Shown: positions 35,833 through 44,335, numbered from the stretch's first letter. The stretch: DNA of 64,000 nucleotides from Mycoplasma sp. CAG:956 (GCA_000433475.1 HF993104.1:62001-126000); one strand, 5' to 3'. A program made the numbers and translations. The notes: a model not told the origin generated them from the sequence alone.

Positions 35833-36645
35833 ATGAAGAAGAAAGTAATGTATTTAAGTCTACTTACAATGGTAGTTTTAAGTATAATTATAATCCCAAT
35901 TAATATAAAGTTTAAAAAGGCAAAAGTTTATGAAAGTATTGTAGTAGTACCTGATATTGATTCTTATAAAACATTAACTTTAGAAGATATTGCTACTAAT
36001 CAAATTAATGAAAGTGTTGCTAAAAAGAAAACTACTTATGAATTTTATGCTAATATGTTTGGTATTGATTACGATACGTTAATTAGTGAAATACGTAATA
36101 ATAATAAAACATCTTTTAATGAATTAGATTTACTTCAAACAGGTAGTAATAAAGTTTCTTTTGATGCTTCTATATTAGAATTTATTACTAATTTAGAGAG
36201 TAGGAAGAGTGAATTATTTAAAAGAAATTATGTATATAAAAACTGTAGTAAAGATTATATTTACAATTTAATTGAATATTTTGTATCATTAAATCCAAGT
36301 GTTGATGTTCAAACGGCAAAAGCCATTACCTGGATAGAAACTGGTAATTTAGCTGCTCAAAGTATGCTAAATAAAAATAATATCTTTGGTGGCATGAGTA
36401 ATGGTCGTTTAACTAGCTATCCTTCAATCGAATATGGTGTTTATAAATATATTAGTCTTTTAAGAAGTAGTTATTTTGACCAAGGGTTACGTACTGTTGA
36501 ACAAATAGGCTATAAATATAATCCAACTACTATAGATGGTGTTAAAATGGCTAATCCAACTTGGGTTAGTAATGTTAATGCTTACCGAAATAAGTTTAGC
36601 AGTAATGTTAATATTGATTCAGTAGAAAAATTATTAAATTTATAA
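35833..36645 (+). CDS. GH73-type glucosaminidase, exported
   Basis: 270 residues. A signal peptide or anchor at 4-23 is followed by a linker region and, from about residue 140, a lysozyme-like domain: AKAITWIETGNLAAQS with the putative catalytic Glu, then NNIFGGMSNGRLTSYPSIEYGVYKYISLL and the ANPTWVSNVN end motif. These are the hallmarks of endo-beta-N-acetylglucosaminidases that cut peptidoglycan glycan strands during growth or separation. Start has AGGAGG. A terminator begins at the stop codon. Confidence 0.8.
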   Translation: MKKKVMYLSLLTMVVLSIIIIPINIKFKKAKVYESIVVVPDIDSYKTLTLEDIATNQINESVAKKKTTYEFYANMFGIDYDTLISEIRNNNKTSFNELDLLQTGSNKVSFDASILEFITNLESRKSELFKRNYVYKNCSKDYIYNLIEYFVSLNPSVDVQTAKAITWIETGNLAAQSMLNKNNIFGGMSNGRLTSYPSIEYGVYKYISLLRSSYFDQGLRTVEQIGYKYNPTTIDGVKMANPTWVSNVNAYRNKFSSNVNIDSVEKLLNL

Positions 36646-36674
36646 AAAGGTTACTAATGTTTGGTAATCTTTTT
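36644..36674 (+). terminator. intrinsic terminator
   Basis: AAAAAGGTTACTAA (36644-36657) pairs with TTGGTAATCTTTTT (36661-36674) with two G-U pairs and a three-base loop, then more T. Confidence 0.82.
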
Positions 36675-36715
36675 TTGATGGAGGTATAAATTTTTAGGAT
36701 AATGGTAAAAAATAT

Positions 36716-36744
36716 TTAACTTTTCATAGGCAAAATGGTATAAT
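36716..36744 (+). promoter_or_regulatory. promoter of the HerA-like gene
   Basis: TTAACT at 36716-36721 and TATAAT at 36739-36744, spacer 17; TGG before the -10 gives an extended -10 element. The ATG follows 28 bases later. Confidence 0.65.
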
Positions 36745-36772
36745 TTATCTATAAGAATAGAGGAGAATTAAG

Positions 36773-38536
36773 ATGTTTGGAAAAATTAAATATATAACCG
36801 AAGGTGAAGCTCATGTTGAGTCATTAATACAGCCTGGTCAAGATGTTGATTTAATGAATAATAACGTTGTTTTTGAAGCAGAAAATCAAAGAATTTTGGG
36901 CGAGGTTGAAGAAGTAAACAATGATGTTATTAAAATAAGATTTTTAGGAGAGTTTATTGGCGATAAATATGTCAGCGGTGTTATTAGAAAACCAGTTTTA
37001 TCTTCAAATATTAGACAAATTAATGACGAAGAATTAAAAAGTTTAATGGGAACATATAGTGATAAAACATTTATTTTAGGACAATCAGCAATTTATAAAG
37101 GACATACTGTTTATGTTGATATAAATGATTTACTTTCAAATCATATGGCTATTTTTGGCAATTCAGGTTCAGGTAAATCTTGTGGTGTTTCTAGAATGGT
37201 ACAAAATTTGTTTTCTAATCCAGATTTTATAGCTTATAATGCTAATATTTTTATTTTTGATGCTTATGGTGAATATAAAACTGCATTCTCAAAATTAAAT
37301 GAATTAAATCCTAATTATAGTTATAAGTTCATTACTACTAATCCTACAGATGCCACTGATCAAAGATTAGCTTTACCAGTACATTTATTAACCCTAGATG
37401 ATATGACCATATTATTGCAAGTATCAAGTCATACACAGATTCCAATTATTGAAAGAGCTTTAAAATTAGTTAAAGTATTTGCTGATGTATCTGATGAAGC
37501 TGTAATGTATAAGAATCACTTGATAGCTAAAGCTCTACTAGCAATACTTTTTAGTAATGAAACTACTAAAGAAAAGAAAAATGAAGTATTCCAAGTTATT
37601 CAAGTATGTCATACTAATGAATTTAATTTTGATACAGATATCCCTGGAGTAGGGTATACAAGAAAATTTAGTGATTGTTTTGAAATAGATTCTCATGGTA
37701 ATTTTGGCGAATCTGTGTTAATAAATGAATACATTTTAAAGTTTATTAATGATGATTTAGAAGGTCGAATAATGGCTAAACCAGTTTATTATACTTTAAA
37801 AGACTTTGCTAGTGCTTTAGAATTTACGTTAATTAGTGAAGGATTCTTACACAATGAAGCTATTAGAGATGATGCTAGTATTTTAAAGGTAAGATTAAAT
37901 TCTATTTTGAATAGTAATGTTGGTACTTACTTTAATTATCCTAATTATATTACTTTAGAACAATATATTGCTTCTTTAGTAGCAACACCAAATCGTAAGA
38001 AAGCACAAATAATTAATATTAACTTAGAAGATATGGATGATACTTATGCTAAAGTAATTGTAAAAATTTATGCTCGTATGTTCTTTGAATTTGCTAAGTC
38101 TCGTACTCAAAGAGCTAGTATACCATTTCATTTGTTTTTAGAAGAAGCTCACCGTTATGTTTCTAAAGATGCTGATACTTTCCTTTTAGGATATAATATT
38201 TTTGAACGTATTGCTAAAGAAGGACGTAAATATGGAGTTTTGTTAAATATAATTTCTCAACGTCCAGTTGAAATAAGTGATACTGTTATATCCCAGTGTA
38301 GTAATTTCTTGATATTTAAAATGACTCACCCTAAAGATATAGAGTACATAAGAACAATGCTTCCAAATATTAGCCAAGATGTTATAGAAAAGCAAAAAGT
38401 ACTACAACCAGGTAACTGCGTAGGTTTTGGTGGGGCATTTAAATTACCTATGATTATTAAACTAGAAATGCCAAATCCAATGCCATATTCAACTAACTGT
38501 AATGTTAATGAAAGATGGAGAATTCATGCTAACTGA
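36773..38536 (+). CDS. HerA-like (DUF87) hexameric ATPase
   Basis: 587 residues. An N-terminal beta-rich HAS-barrel (about 1-110) precedes a RecA-fold ATPase with Walker A GNSGSGKS at 129-136, a sensor IFIFDAYGEYK, Walker B FHLFLEEAHRYV near 455 and the ISQRPVEISDTVISQC motif near 500. These are the landmarks of HerA bipolar DNA translocases. Archaeal HerA works with the NurA nuclease in end resection; some bacterial homologues belong to defence or DNA-mobilisation systems. No NurA, SIR2 or other nuclease gene is adjacent. It is monocistronic, near the terminus. Confidence 0.85.
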   Translation: MFGKIKYITEGEAHVESLIQPGQDVDLMNNNVVFEAENQRILGEVEEVNNDVIKIRFLGEFIGDKYVSGVIRKPVLSSNIRQINDEELKSLMGTYSDKTFILGQSAIYKGHTVYVDINDLLSNHMAIFGNSGSGKSCGVSRMVQNLFSNPDFIAYNANIFIFDAYGEYKTAFSKLNELNPNYSYKFITTNPTDATDQRLALPVHLLTLDDMTILLQVSSHTQIPIIERALKLVKVFADVSDEAVMYKNHLIAKALLAILFSNETTKEKKNEVFQVIQVCHTNEFNFDTDIPGVGYTRKFSDCFEIDSHGNFGESVLINEYILKFINDDLEGRIMAKPVYYTLKDFASALEFTLISEGFLHNEAIRDDASILKVRLNSILNSNVGTYFNYPNYITLEQYIASLVATPNRKKAQIININLEDMDDTYAKVIVKIYARMFFEFAKSRTQRASIPFHLFLEEAHRYVSKDADTFLLGYNIFERIAKEGRKYGVLLNIISQRPVEISDTVISQCSNFLIFKMTHPKDIEYIRTMLPNISQDVIEKQKVLQPGNCVGFGGAFKLPMIIKLEMPNPMPYSTNCNVNERWRIHAN

Positions 38537-38605
38537 TTTATATTTTAATTTATAAACAAAAAGATGCCGAAAAATAAGATATTTTAGGAACTTTTAGAAA
38601 AATAC

Positions 38606-38634
38606 TTGCTTCTAAAAGTATGATATGATAAACT
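38606..38634 (+). promoter_or_regulatory. promoter of the 6S-like RNA
   Basis: TTGCTT (38606-38611) and TAAACT (38629-38634) with a 17-base spacer. The predicted start falls at the first base of the closing stem of the RNA. Confidence 0.65.
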
Positions 38635-38640
38635 TAAATT

Positions 38641-38816
38641 ACCAAAGGAAAATTGGTTTATTTACATAAAACCGAGTAAGTGATTATACGGGAATCTAAT
38701 TAGACTGTGGTGTTGAAGACTAAGACTTTTGTACTTAGAATCCTAAAGCAGTTTATGTGTATACCCACCTGCGATAAGCGGGCTTTTATCACAATAGACC
38801 AATCCTTTGGTTTTTA
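38641..38816 (+). ncRNA. ssrS: probable 6S RNA
   Basis: A ~175-base non-coding transcript unit with its own promoter. The ends pair perfectly (ACCAAAGGA 38641-38649 with TCCTTTGGT 38803-38811) and a T run follows, giving both closing stem and terminator. Internal hairpins are visible (GGTTT/AAAACC; CTAAG/CTTAG; CCTGC/GCGGG), leaving an open centre, as in 6S RNA, which mimics an open promoter and binds RNA polymerase. The position directly upstream of tcdA (yrvM) matches bsrA in Bacillus as I recall it. No ORF or Shine-Dalgarno is present. Alternative: another structured RNA. The rest of the 385-base gap (38537-38605, 38817-38921) shows nothing else. Confidence 0.62.
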
Positions 38817-38921
38817 TATGTCTTAAACACTTGTTAAATTTTAAAAAAAATTAATTAGCCAAGATTTATTTAAGTATATTTATTTAAAATCATATTTAGA
38901 AATTAATTATAGAGGTAAATT

Positions 38922-39638
38922 ATGGGACAGTATGCAAGAATATTAAAATTAATTAATGAAGCCACTTTAAAGAAAATTCAAGATAAAAATATTGTTATAG
39001 TTGGAATTGGTGGAGTTGGTGGTTTTGCTTTGGAAGCTTTAACTCGTTTTGGAATTAAAAATATTACTATTATAGATAATGATACAGTTGATATTACTAA
39101 TTTAAATAGGCAAATTATTAGCAGTCATGAAGTTTTAGAACAAAATAAAACTGATGTTGCTAAAAGAAGAATGCTAAGTATAAATCCTACTGGCAATTAT
39201 ATAACTTATAATGTATTTTTAAACCAAGATAATTTAGAAGAATATATTAGTAAAGATACAGATTTTATTTTAGATTGTTGTGATACAGTTACAACAAAAA
39301 TGGCTTTAATTAAATATGCTAAGGATCATAATATTCCTATTATTTGTGCTATGGGAACTGGTAATCGTTTGGATCCTACTAAATTAATAGTTACTGATAT
39401 TTATAAAACTAATAATGATCCTTTAGCTAAAATTATGCGTAAGCTTTGTAAAGATAGTAAGATTAAAAAGCTAGACGTTGTAACAAGTATAGAATTGCCA
39501 ATTAAAACACATGATAGAACACCTGGTTCAACTCCTTTTGTACCGAGTGTAGCTGGCATATATATGGCAAGTTTTATTGTAAATAGGTGGCTAAAGGAAG
39601 AAAGTAAACTAAATAAAAAAGAAATTAACATTAATTAG
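38922..39638 (+). CDS. tcdA: tRNA threonylcarbamoyladenosine dehydratase
   Basis: An E1-like (ThiF/MoeB fold) enzyme that cyclises t6A37 in tRNA to ct6A using ATP. The nucleotide-binding start IVIVGIGGVGGFALEALTRFGI is followed by IDNDTVDITNLNRQI, FILDCCDTVTTKMALI and the RTPGSTPFVPSVAG loop. 238 residues. Equivalent to YrvM in Bacillus, where it also neighbours rarA. The last four bases overlap the convergent rarA gene, so the two mRNAs are antisense at their ends. Confidence 0.92.
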   Translation: MGQYARILKLINEATLKKIQDKNIVIVGIGGVGGFALEALTRFGIKNITIIDNDTVDITNLNRQIISSHEVLEQNKTDVAKRRMLSINPTGNYITYNVFLNQDNLEEYISKDTDFILDCCDTVTTKMALIKYAKDHNIPIICAMGTGNRLDPTKLIVTDIYKTNNDPLAKIMRKLCKDSKIKKLDVVTSIELPIKTHDRTPGSTPFVPSVAGIYMASFIVNRWLKEESKLNKKEININ

Positions 39639-40834
39639 TTAGTTTCTTTTTTCATAGCTTGGTTTCCTAAATTAAGAGAATCTTCATATTTACTACGTTT
39701 AGGATAATAATATTTTTTATTTTTAACTTTATCAGGTAAATATTGCTGTTTTACCCAATAATTTGGATAATCATGTGGATATTTATAATTAGGGGAACTA
39801 GTTTTAATATGATCTGGTACTTCGCCAGTAGAACCGCTTCTAATATCATTTAAGGCATTATCAATAGCATTTTCACTGGAATTACTTTTGGGAGATAAAG
39901 ACATCTCTAAAACAACTTGTGCTAGGGGTATTCTAGCTTCTGGTAATCCTAAAATTTCTGCTGCATGAATGGCAGCCATAACTTTGGGACCGATAGATGG
40001 ATTAGCAAGACCAATATCTTCGTATGCAATGACACTCATACGTCTATAAATAATATCTAAATCTTCAGCTTCAATTAAGCGTCCTAAATAATATATGGCA
40101 GCATCAGCATCACTCCCACGAATTGATTTTTGAAAAGCTGAAATAATATCATAATAACCATCATCGTCCTTATCGAAAAAGACTGATGGCTTTGAACTGA
40201 TGGCTTTGACGGAATCCAATGTAATTTTTTTATCTAAAACGGTCATATTAGCAACATCAAGTAGATTTATAGCATTTCTAACATCACCGCTACTTAATTT
40301 AGCAATAGCATGATAAGCTTCATCAGATACTGTTAGACCTTCACCACTGCTAACACGTTTTAAACAAGTAATGATATCAGCAAGTTCTAAAGGTTTAAGT
40401 TCAAATATTTGACAACGACTTCTAATAGCTGGATTTATTTTATGATAAGGATTACTAGTAGTAAGACCAATTAAAATTATTAAACCTGATTCTATATAAG
40501 GAAGCAGAATATCTTGTTTATCTTTATTCATTCGGTGAATTTCATCTACTACTAAAATTAAATCTTCATACATTTTAGCTTCTTCAATAGCAATAATAAA
40601 ATCTTCTTTTTTAGAGGAAGTAGCATTTAAAAATTTATACTTCTTGTTATAAGAATTTACTATAGCATAAGCAATAGATGTTTTACCAATACCAGGTTTG
40701 CCATATAAAATCATCGAAAAAATTTTTTGATTTTTAACCATATTAGATAGTATTTTGTTTTCACCAATTAAATGATTTTGCCCTACAACTTCATCTAGGC
40801 TTTTAGGACGATATTTGTTTGCTAAAGTTTCCAT
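39635..40834 (-). CDS. rarA: replication-associated recombination protein A
   Basis: An AAA+ ATPase (MgsA/WHIP family) acting at stalled replication forks. Start METLANKYRPKSLDEVVGQNHLIG, Walker A YGKPGIGKTS (about 45-54), Walker B LVVDEIHRMNKDKQD, sensor LTTSNPYHKINPAIRSRC, then the tetramerisation domain and the SEDIGLANP-like segment (AYEDIGLANPSIGP) and final YPHDYPNYW signature. 399 residues. Encoded on the - strand against the local trend, convergent with tcdA. Confidence 0.96.
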   Translation of the reverse strand: METLANKYRPKSLDEVVGQNHLIGENKILSNMVKNQKIFSMILYGKPGIGKTSIAYAIVNSYNKKYKFLNATSSKKEDFIIAIEEAKMYEDLILVVDEIHRMNKDKQDILLPYIESGLIILIGLTTSNPYHKINPAIRSRCQIFELKPLELADIITCLKRVSSGEGLTVSDEAYHAIAKLSSGDVRNAINLLDVANMTVLDKKITLDSVKAISSKPSVFFDKDDDGYYDIISAFQKSIRGSDADAAIYYLGRLIEAEDLDIIYRRMSVIAYEDIGLANPSIGPKVMAAIHAAEILGLPEARIPLAQVVLEMSLSPKSNSSENAIDNALNDIRSGSTGEVPDHIKTSSPNYKYPHDYPNYWVKQQYLPDKVKNKKYYYPKRSKYEDSLNLGNQAMKKETN

Positions 40835-40993
40835 AATATTTTAATTACTAGTATGTATTATAATAGTAATTCCTTTCTTTTTTAGTCTTACAATATTATA
40901 ACATACAGTTGTAATTTTATAATAAAATAGTATATTAATAATTAGATAAAAAATTTGTTTTAAAAATAATAGTTATGATGGGAAGCAAGTAGT

Positions 40994-41905
40994 ATGAAAA
41001 TAAATGATAATAAAAAAGAGTATCTTAATGATAAGTATGTAATAAAATATATAGATTATATTAAATATGAAAAAAAACTTAGTGATAATACTGTTTTATC
41101 TTATTTAAATGATATTGAAAAATTATATAATTATGATAAATACTATTATAAATTAAGTAGTGAGGATTTAAATAAATACCTTCAAAACTTTGATTGTTTA
41201 GATTCAAAAAGTTTAGCCCATTTAATAACGGTTTTAAGGTCTTTATACGGCTTTTTATACAAAGAAGGTGTAATAAGTAATAATCCATGCAAAGACATTG
41301 CTATGCCAAAAATAGAGGCTAAATTACCAGATTATTTAACTATTGAAGAAATAAATGTATTACTAGATGTTAAATTAGAAAAGCCAAACGATTATCGCAA
41401 TAAGGCTATGTTAGAACTTGCTTTTGCAACAGGTTTAAGAGTAAGTGAACTTGTTAATTTAAAAGTTAGTGATATTAATTTTGATGATTGCTATTTACGA
41501 GTAATGGGGAAGGGGAAGAAGGAACGAATTGTTCCAATTGATGATACAGCTTTAAATTATGTTAAATTTTATATTGTTTATTATCGTAATAGTTTATTAA
41601 AAAATAAAGACAGTGAATACTTATTTATTTCTAGTTATGGAACTAAAATTACAAGACAGGCATTTTTTAAATTAATTAAAAGTCAAGCAGAAAAAAAGGG
41701 GATAAATAAAGAAATTTCTCCACATACTCTCCGTCATTCTTTTGCTTCTATTTTACTTAAAAACGGTGCTAATATTAGAGTTATTCAAGAACTTTTAGGA
41801 CACGAAGATTTAAAAACAACGCAGATATATACCCACTTGATTAATGAAAAATTAAAAAAAGACTACGAAGATTATCATCCACGTAGTTGTAAGGATAGAG
41901 CTTAA
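40994..41905 (+). CDS. xerD: tyrosine recombinase XerC/XerD
   Basis: 303 residues: an N-terminal SAM-like core-binding domain (YLNDIEKLYNY, residues 10-100) and a catalytic domain with the complete Arg-Lys-His-Arg-His-Tyr set: ATGLRVSEL, GKGKKERIVPI, PHTLRHSFAS, LLGHEDLKTTQIYTHL. Chromosomal Xer proteins resolve dimers at dif. A dif-like site lies about 1.05 kb downstream, which supports that role. Whether it is XerC or XerD by orthology cannot be settled by eye; the second Xer partner is not in the window. The start ATG 40994 follows GGGAAG. Confidence 0.9.
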   Translation: MKINDNKKEYLNDKYVIKYIDYIKYEKKLSDNTVLSYLNDIEKLYNYDKYYYKLSSEDLNKYLQNFDCLDSKSLAHLITVLRSLYGFLYKEGVISNNPCKDIAMPKIEAKLPDYLTIEEINVLLDVKLEKPNDYRNKAMLELAFATGLRVSELVNLKVSDINFDDCYLRVMGKGKKERIVPIDDTALNYVKFYIVYYRNSLLKNKDSEYLFISSYGTKITRQAFFKLIKSQAEKKGINKEISPHTLRHSFASILLKNGANIRVIQELLGHEDLKTTQIYTHLINEKLKKDYEDYHPRSCKDRA

Positions 41906-41911
41906 TTTAAA

Positions 41912-42061
41912 CTAAATTTCATCGTTTAATTCATTAGCTCTTGCATGACATTTGCTATTATTTTTAGCACTATTGTGACACTTAGAATCTTTTGCTTTTG
42001 AACGAGCATTATTCTTAGCATTATTACGTGCATTGTATTTAGCATTATTTTTTGAATTCAT
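41912..42061 (-). CDS. 49-residue Asn/Lys/Ala-rich protein
   Basis: A short ORF with a perfect ribosome binding site (TAGGAGGT, 42065-42072 complement) three bases from the ATG. The product is almost entirely Asn, Ala, Lys, Arg and Ser (NNAKYNARNNAKNNARSKAK), very basic, with two Cys-His pairs (CH at about 28-29 and 38-39) and a short acidic tail. The simple-sequence character suggests a nucleic-acid-coating or spore/coat-like small protein, but I know no family for it. It is convergent with xerD, ending 6 bases after it. Confidence 0.6.
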   Translation of the reverse strand: MNSKNNAKYNARNNAKNNARSKAKDSKCHNSAKNNSKCHARANELNDEI

Positions 42062-42162
42062 TTTGACCTCCTAATTATATTGTAAACTGATTTATAAATT
42101 TCATACTGAAATTAAGATGGTAATTTCTGGATTTTATATTGCATAATATTAGTGTGATTATT

Positions 42163-42885
42163 ATGAAGACAAAAACGGCATTATTATTATCAATTTTAGC
42201 TGGCGGAGCCACTAATTTAGGTATTATTTTTACTTACTTTAAAAAGAATAGGGTAAGAGAAGTTATAAGCATTAGCCTAGCATTTGCTATGGGGGTTATG
42301 AGTCTTATTAGTCTTAAGGAATTAATTCCCTTACCAATAAGTTATTTTATAAAGAATTTAAACATAGGTATAGCTTTATTAATTATTTTTTTAATACCAG
42401 TAGTGGCACTGGGGATAGTTAAAATATCAAAGATTAATATTAAGAAGGGGAGTAATCTTTATAAAATTGGCATTTTAAATATGCTAACTTTATTATTACA
42501 TAATTTTCCTGAAGGAATAATCGTTTTTACATCTAGCATTGCCAGTCAAAAATTAGGATTAAAATTAGCTTTATCGATTGGAGCTCATAATTTACCAGAA
42601 GGAATTTGTATAGCATTGCCAATATATTATAGTACTGGAAATAGAAAGAAAGCCTTCGCTTATACTTTTATGTCTGGAATTGCAGAACCATTTGGGGCTA
42701 TTATTACATGGCTATTTTTAAGACCATATATTAGTATTTTGTTTTTAAATATAACTTTGTATTTTGTTGGGTGTCTTATGTTAACAATTTCATTTTTAGA
42801 AATATTACCTGAGGTTTTAAGCTATAATCGTCGCTTTTATATTTTAATCGGTTTATTTATATCTTTATTTATATTGTTTTTCTAA
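42163..42885 (+). CDS. ZIP family metal transporter
   Basis: 240 residues, seven or eight membrane helices. The two signature helices are present: LLHNFPEGIIVFTS and IGAHNLPEGICIALPIYY, whose His and Glu residues form the binuclear metal site in ZupT-like transporters, followed by SGIAEPFGAII. It should import Zn2+ or related divalent cations. An in-frame TTG at 42139 exists, but ATG 42163 has a GTGAT element and starts the first helix. Last + strand gene before the dif site. Confidence 0.9.
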   Translation: MKTKTALLLSILAGGATNLGIIFTYFKKNRVREVISISLAFAMGVMSLISLKELIPLPISYFIKNLNIGIALLIIFLIPVVALGIVKISKINIKKGSNLYKIGILNMLTLLLHNFPEGIIVFTSSIASQKLGLKLALSIGAHNLPEGICIALPIYYSTGNRKKAFAYTFMSGIAEPFGAIITWLFLRPYISILFLNITLYFVGCLMLTISFLEILPEVLSYNRRFYILIGLFISLFILFF

Positions 42886-42956
42886 TTAAAAAATGTAAGA
42901 GAAGAAAAGTATAAATAATGGTAGTTTTTGGATAAAAAAATATGTTATTTTATAAA

Positions 42957-42984
42957 TGTTAACATAATATATATTATGTGCAGT
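42957..42984 (-). other. dif: dif site (XerCD recombination site, candidate)
   Basis: Read on the - strand, 28 bases split as an 11-base half ACTGCACATAA, a central TATATA and an 11-base half TTATGTTAACA. The XerD-side half is nearly that of E. coli dif (TTATGTTAAAT) and of Bacillus (TTATGTAAACT); the centre equals the Bacillus centre; the XerC-side half resembles the E. coli GGTGCGCATAA. It lies in a gene-free region, 1.05 kb from a Xer gene and exactly where gene orientation switches from + to -. Confidence 0.85.
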
Positions 42985-43198
42985 TTAATATTTGCTAATT
43001 TTTTTAAAGAATTGATGATATAATTTATTTTTTAAATAATTAAACTATTATAAACTATATTATTTACGTGTTTTAGATTTAAATAAAAAATAATGTTTAA
43101 CAATAATGTATATTATAATTCGAGCTAAGTTATATAAATTTTTATTTTTGTTAATTATATAGATTAATAATTTAAAACCAATTTGCTAAATTAACTGA

Positions 43199-43272
43199 TA
43201 TCATTTTAAATGACTTAAAATGATAAAAACTATTAAAATATTGATTAAAATTTTCGTGCATCGAAATTTTAA
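43199..43272. repeat. two AT-rich palindromes in the gene-free region beside dif
   Basis: The first is a perfect 11-bp inverted repeat (TATCATTTTAA 43199-43209, TTAAAATGATA 43215-43225) with loop ATGAC. The second pairs TTAAAATTTTCG (43245-43256) with CGAAATTTTAA (43262-43272) with one bulge. Apart from these, dif and the terminator, the stretch 42886-43482 holds no convincing ORF. Confidence 0.6.
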
Positions 43273-43422
43273 AAGATGAATGATTATTAAGCTTGTTGCA
43301 TGATTTTTAACGTTTATTTTATTTTAAATAATTATAATTTTACTTATCAAGCAAAGAAGAGTGTAAATAATAAAATATGGATAGTAATCTTTTTTTATAT
43401 TTTAAGTTATAATAAATTATAA

Positions 43423-43465
43423 AAAGTCCCCTTCTCTATTAGTTTTAATAAAAGTAGGGGACTTT
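43423..43465. terminator. bidirectional terminator
   Basis: AAAGTCCCC (43423-43431) pairs with GGGGACTTT (43457-43465), with T runs on both outer sides. It ends the - strand regulator gene at 43483 and blocks read-through from the other side. Confidence 0.82.
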
Positions 43466-43482
43466 GTTTTTTTATTTTTAAA

Positions 43483-44253
43483 TTATGATTTTTTAGCAAG
43501 AATTTCCAAGATTTTTTCAATGACTTCATTGGCATTGGAATTATCCATTTTGGTGTAATTTAATTCTTTTAAAGCTTGAATTTTTACAGTGCTTAATTCT
43601 TGGGTACGGGAGATTTTTTCTTCTTTTTTGGCTTCGATTTCAGCAACCCAGCGACGGTGAGCTTCTTGAAGTTTGCTTCGTGATGAACCACCATTATTAT
43701 AAAGATTAAGAGCAGTATGAATAATACCTTCTAGAATAAATTGCTTATCTTCTTGAAGTTTATATTCTTCTGGATCAGTATAACCACCAGTTTTACTCAT
43801 AAAGCCAAACAAATATCTTATTTCGGGCATTGAATCTATTAATTGCAAAGTGTGATATAAATACGTAAAAGTATAATAATTTTCGCGACGATAGTTATCA
43901 TCTGCTAACTTTTCTTTTATTAGTGATGTAATGTCTACTAATAACTTTTGGGAATCCGCATTTAATCCTTTAGTATCTATGCAATGATTGACCTCTTCCC
44001 TAGCCTTAGAATTTTTGCTAAGTTTAGATTCAACATTCATTAAATAATCAGTAGTAATTTTAATTTTATCAATTTCACTTTCATCATTTATGTCTAGCAA
44101 ACGATAAAGCATAATTTTCTTTTCCTTTGGCCATTTACTTAAGTCATCTAGTTCTAAATAATTGTAAACCATTTGACGAGAAACGCCGAGATATTTAGCT
44201 AATCTAACTTTAGATATTCCTAGCTCTTGTAGTAATTCATTTAATTTTTGCAC
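43483..44253 (-). CDS. XRE-like HTH transcriptional regulator
   Basis: About 256 residues. An N-terminal helix-turn-helix is clear (LLQELGISKVRLAKYLGVSRQMVYNYL, roughly residues 6-32), followed by a long helical domain with no recognised ligand motif (LYNNGGSSRSKLQEAHRRWVAEIEAKKEEK near the end). The start is uncertain: a TTG at 44262 and a GTG at 44253 are in frame, and AAAGG spacing favours GTG. Its promoter is overlapped by two direct repeats, suggesting autoregulation. It is the first gene right of dif. Targets unknown. Confidence 0.75.
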   Translation of the reverse strand: MQKLNELLQELGISKVRLAKYLGVSRQMVYNYLELDDLSKWPKEKKIMLYRLLDINDESEIDKIKITTDYLMNVESKLSKNSKAREEVNHCIDTKGLNADSQKLLVDITSLIKEKLADDNYRRENYYTFTYLYHTLQLIDSMPEIRYLFGFMSKTGGYTDPEEYKLQEDKQFILEGIIHTALNLYNNGGSSRSKLQEAHRRWVAEIEAKKEEKISRTQELSTVKIQALKELNYTKMDNSNANEVIEKILEILAKKS

Positions 44254-44271
44254 TGCTAACAACTGCCTTTC

Positions 44272-44314
44272 GTACTTTACATATTAATTATAACATTTGT
44301 ACTTTACATGTCAA
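44272..44314 (-). promoter_or_regulatory. promoter with paired operator-like repeats
   Basis: On the - strand: TTGACA (complement of 44309-44314), 16-base spacer, TATAAT (complement of 44287-44292), both perfect consensus. Two exact 11-base direct repeats ATGTAAAGTAC (complements of 44299-44309 and 44272-44282), 27 bases apart, sit in the spacer and at the start point, where a bound repressor would block transcription. Confidence 0.75.
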
Positions 44315-44335
44315 CTAAAATTGTTGCTTTTAGAT

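Noticed and set aside
41079..41288. ORF antisense to xerD (and other antisense ORFs inside mutS, ftsI, rel, hisS-gat)
   Set aside because: They lie fully inside well-supported genes, have no ribosome binding sites and show simple composition from the opposite strand.
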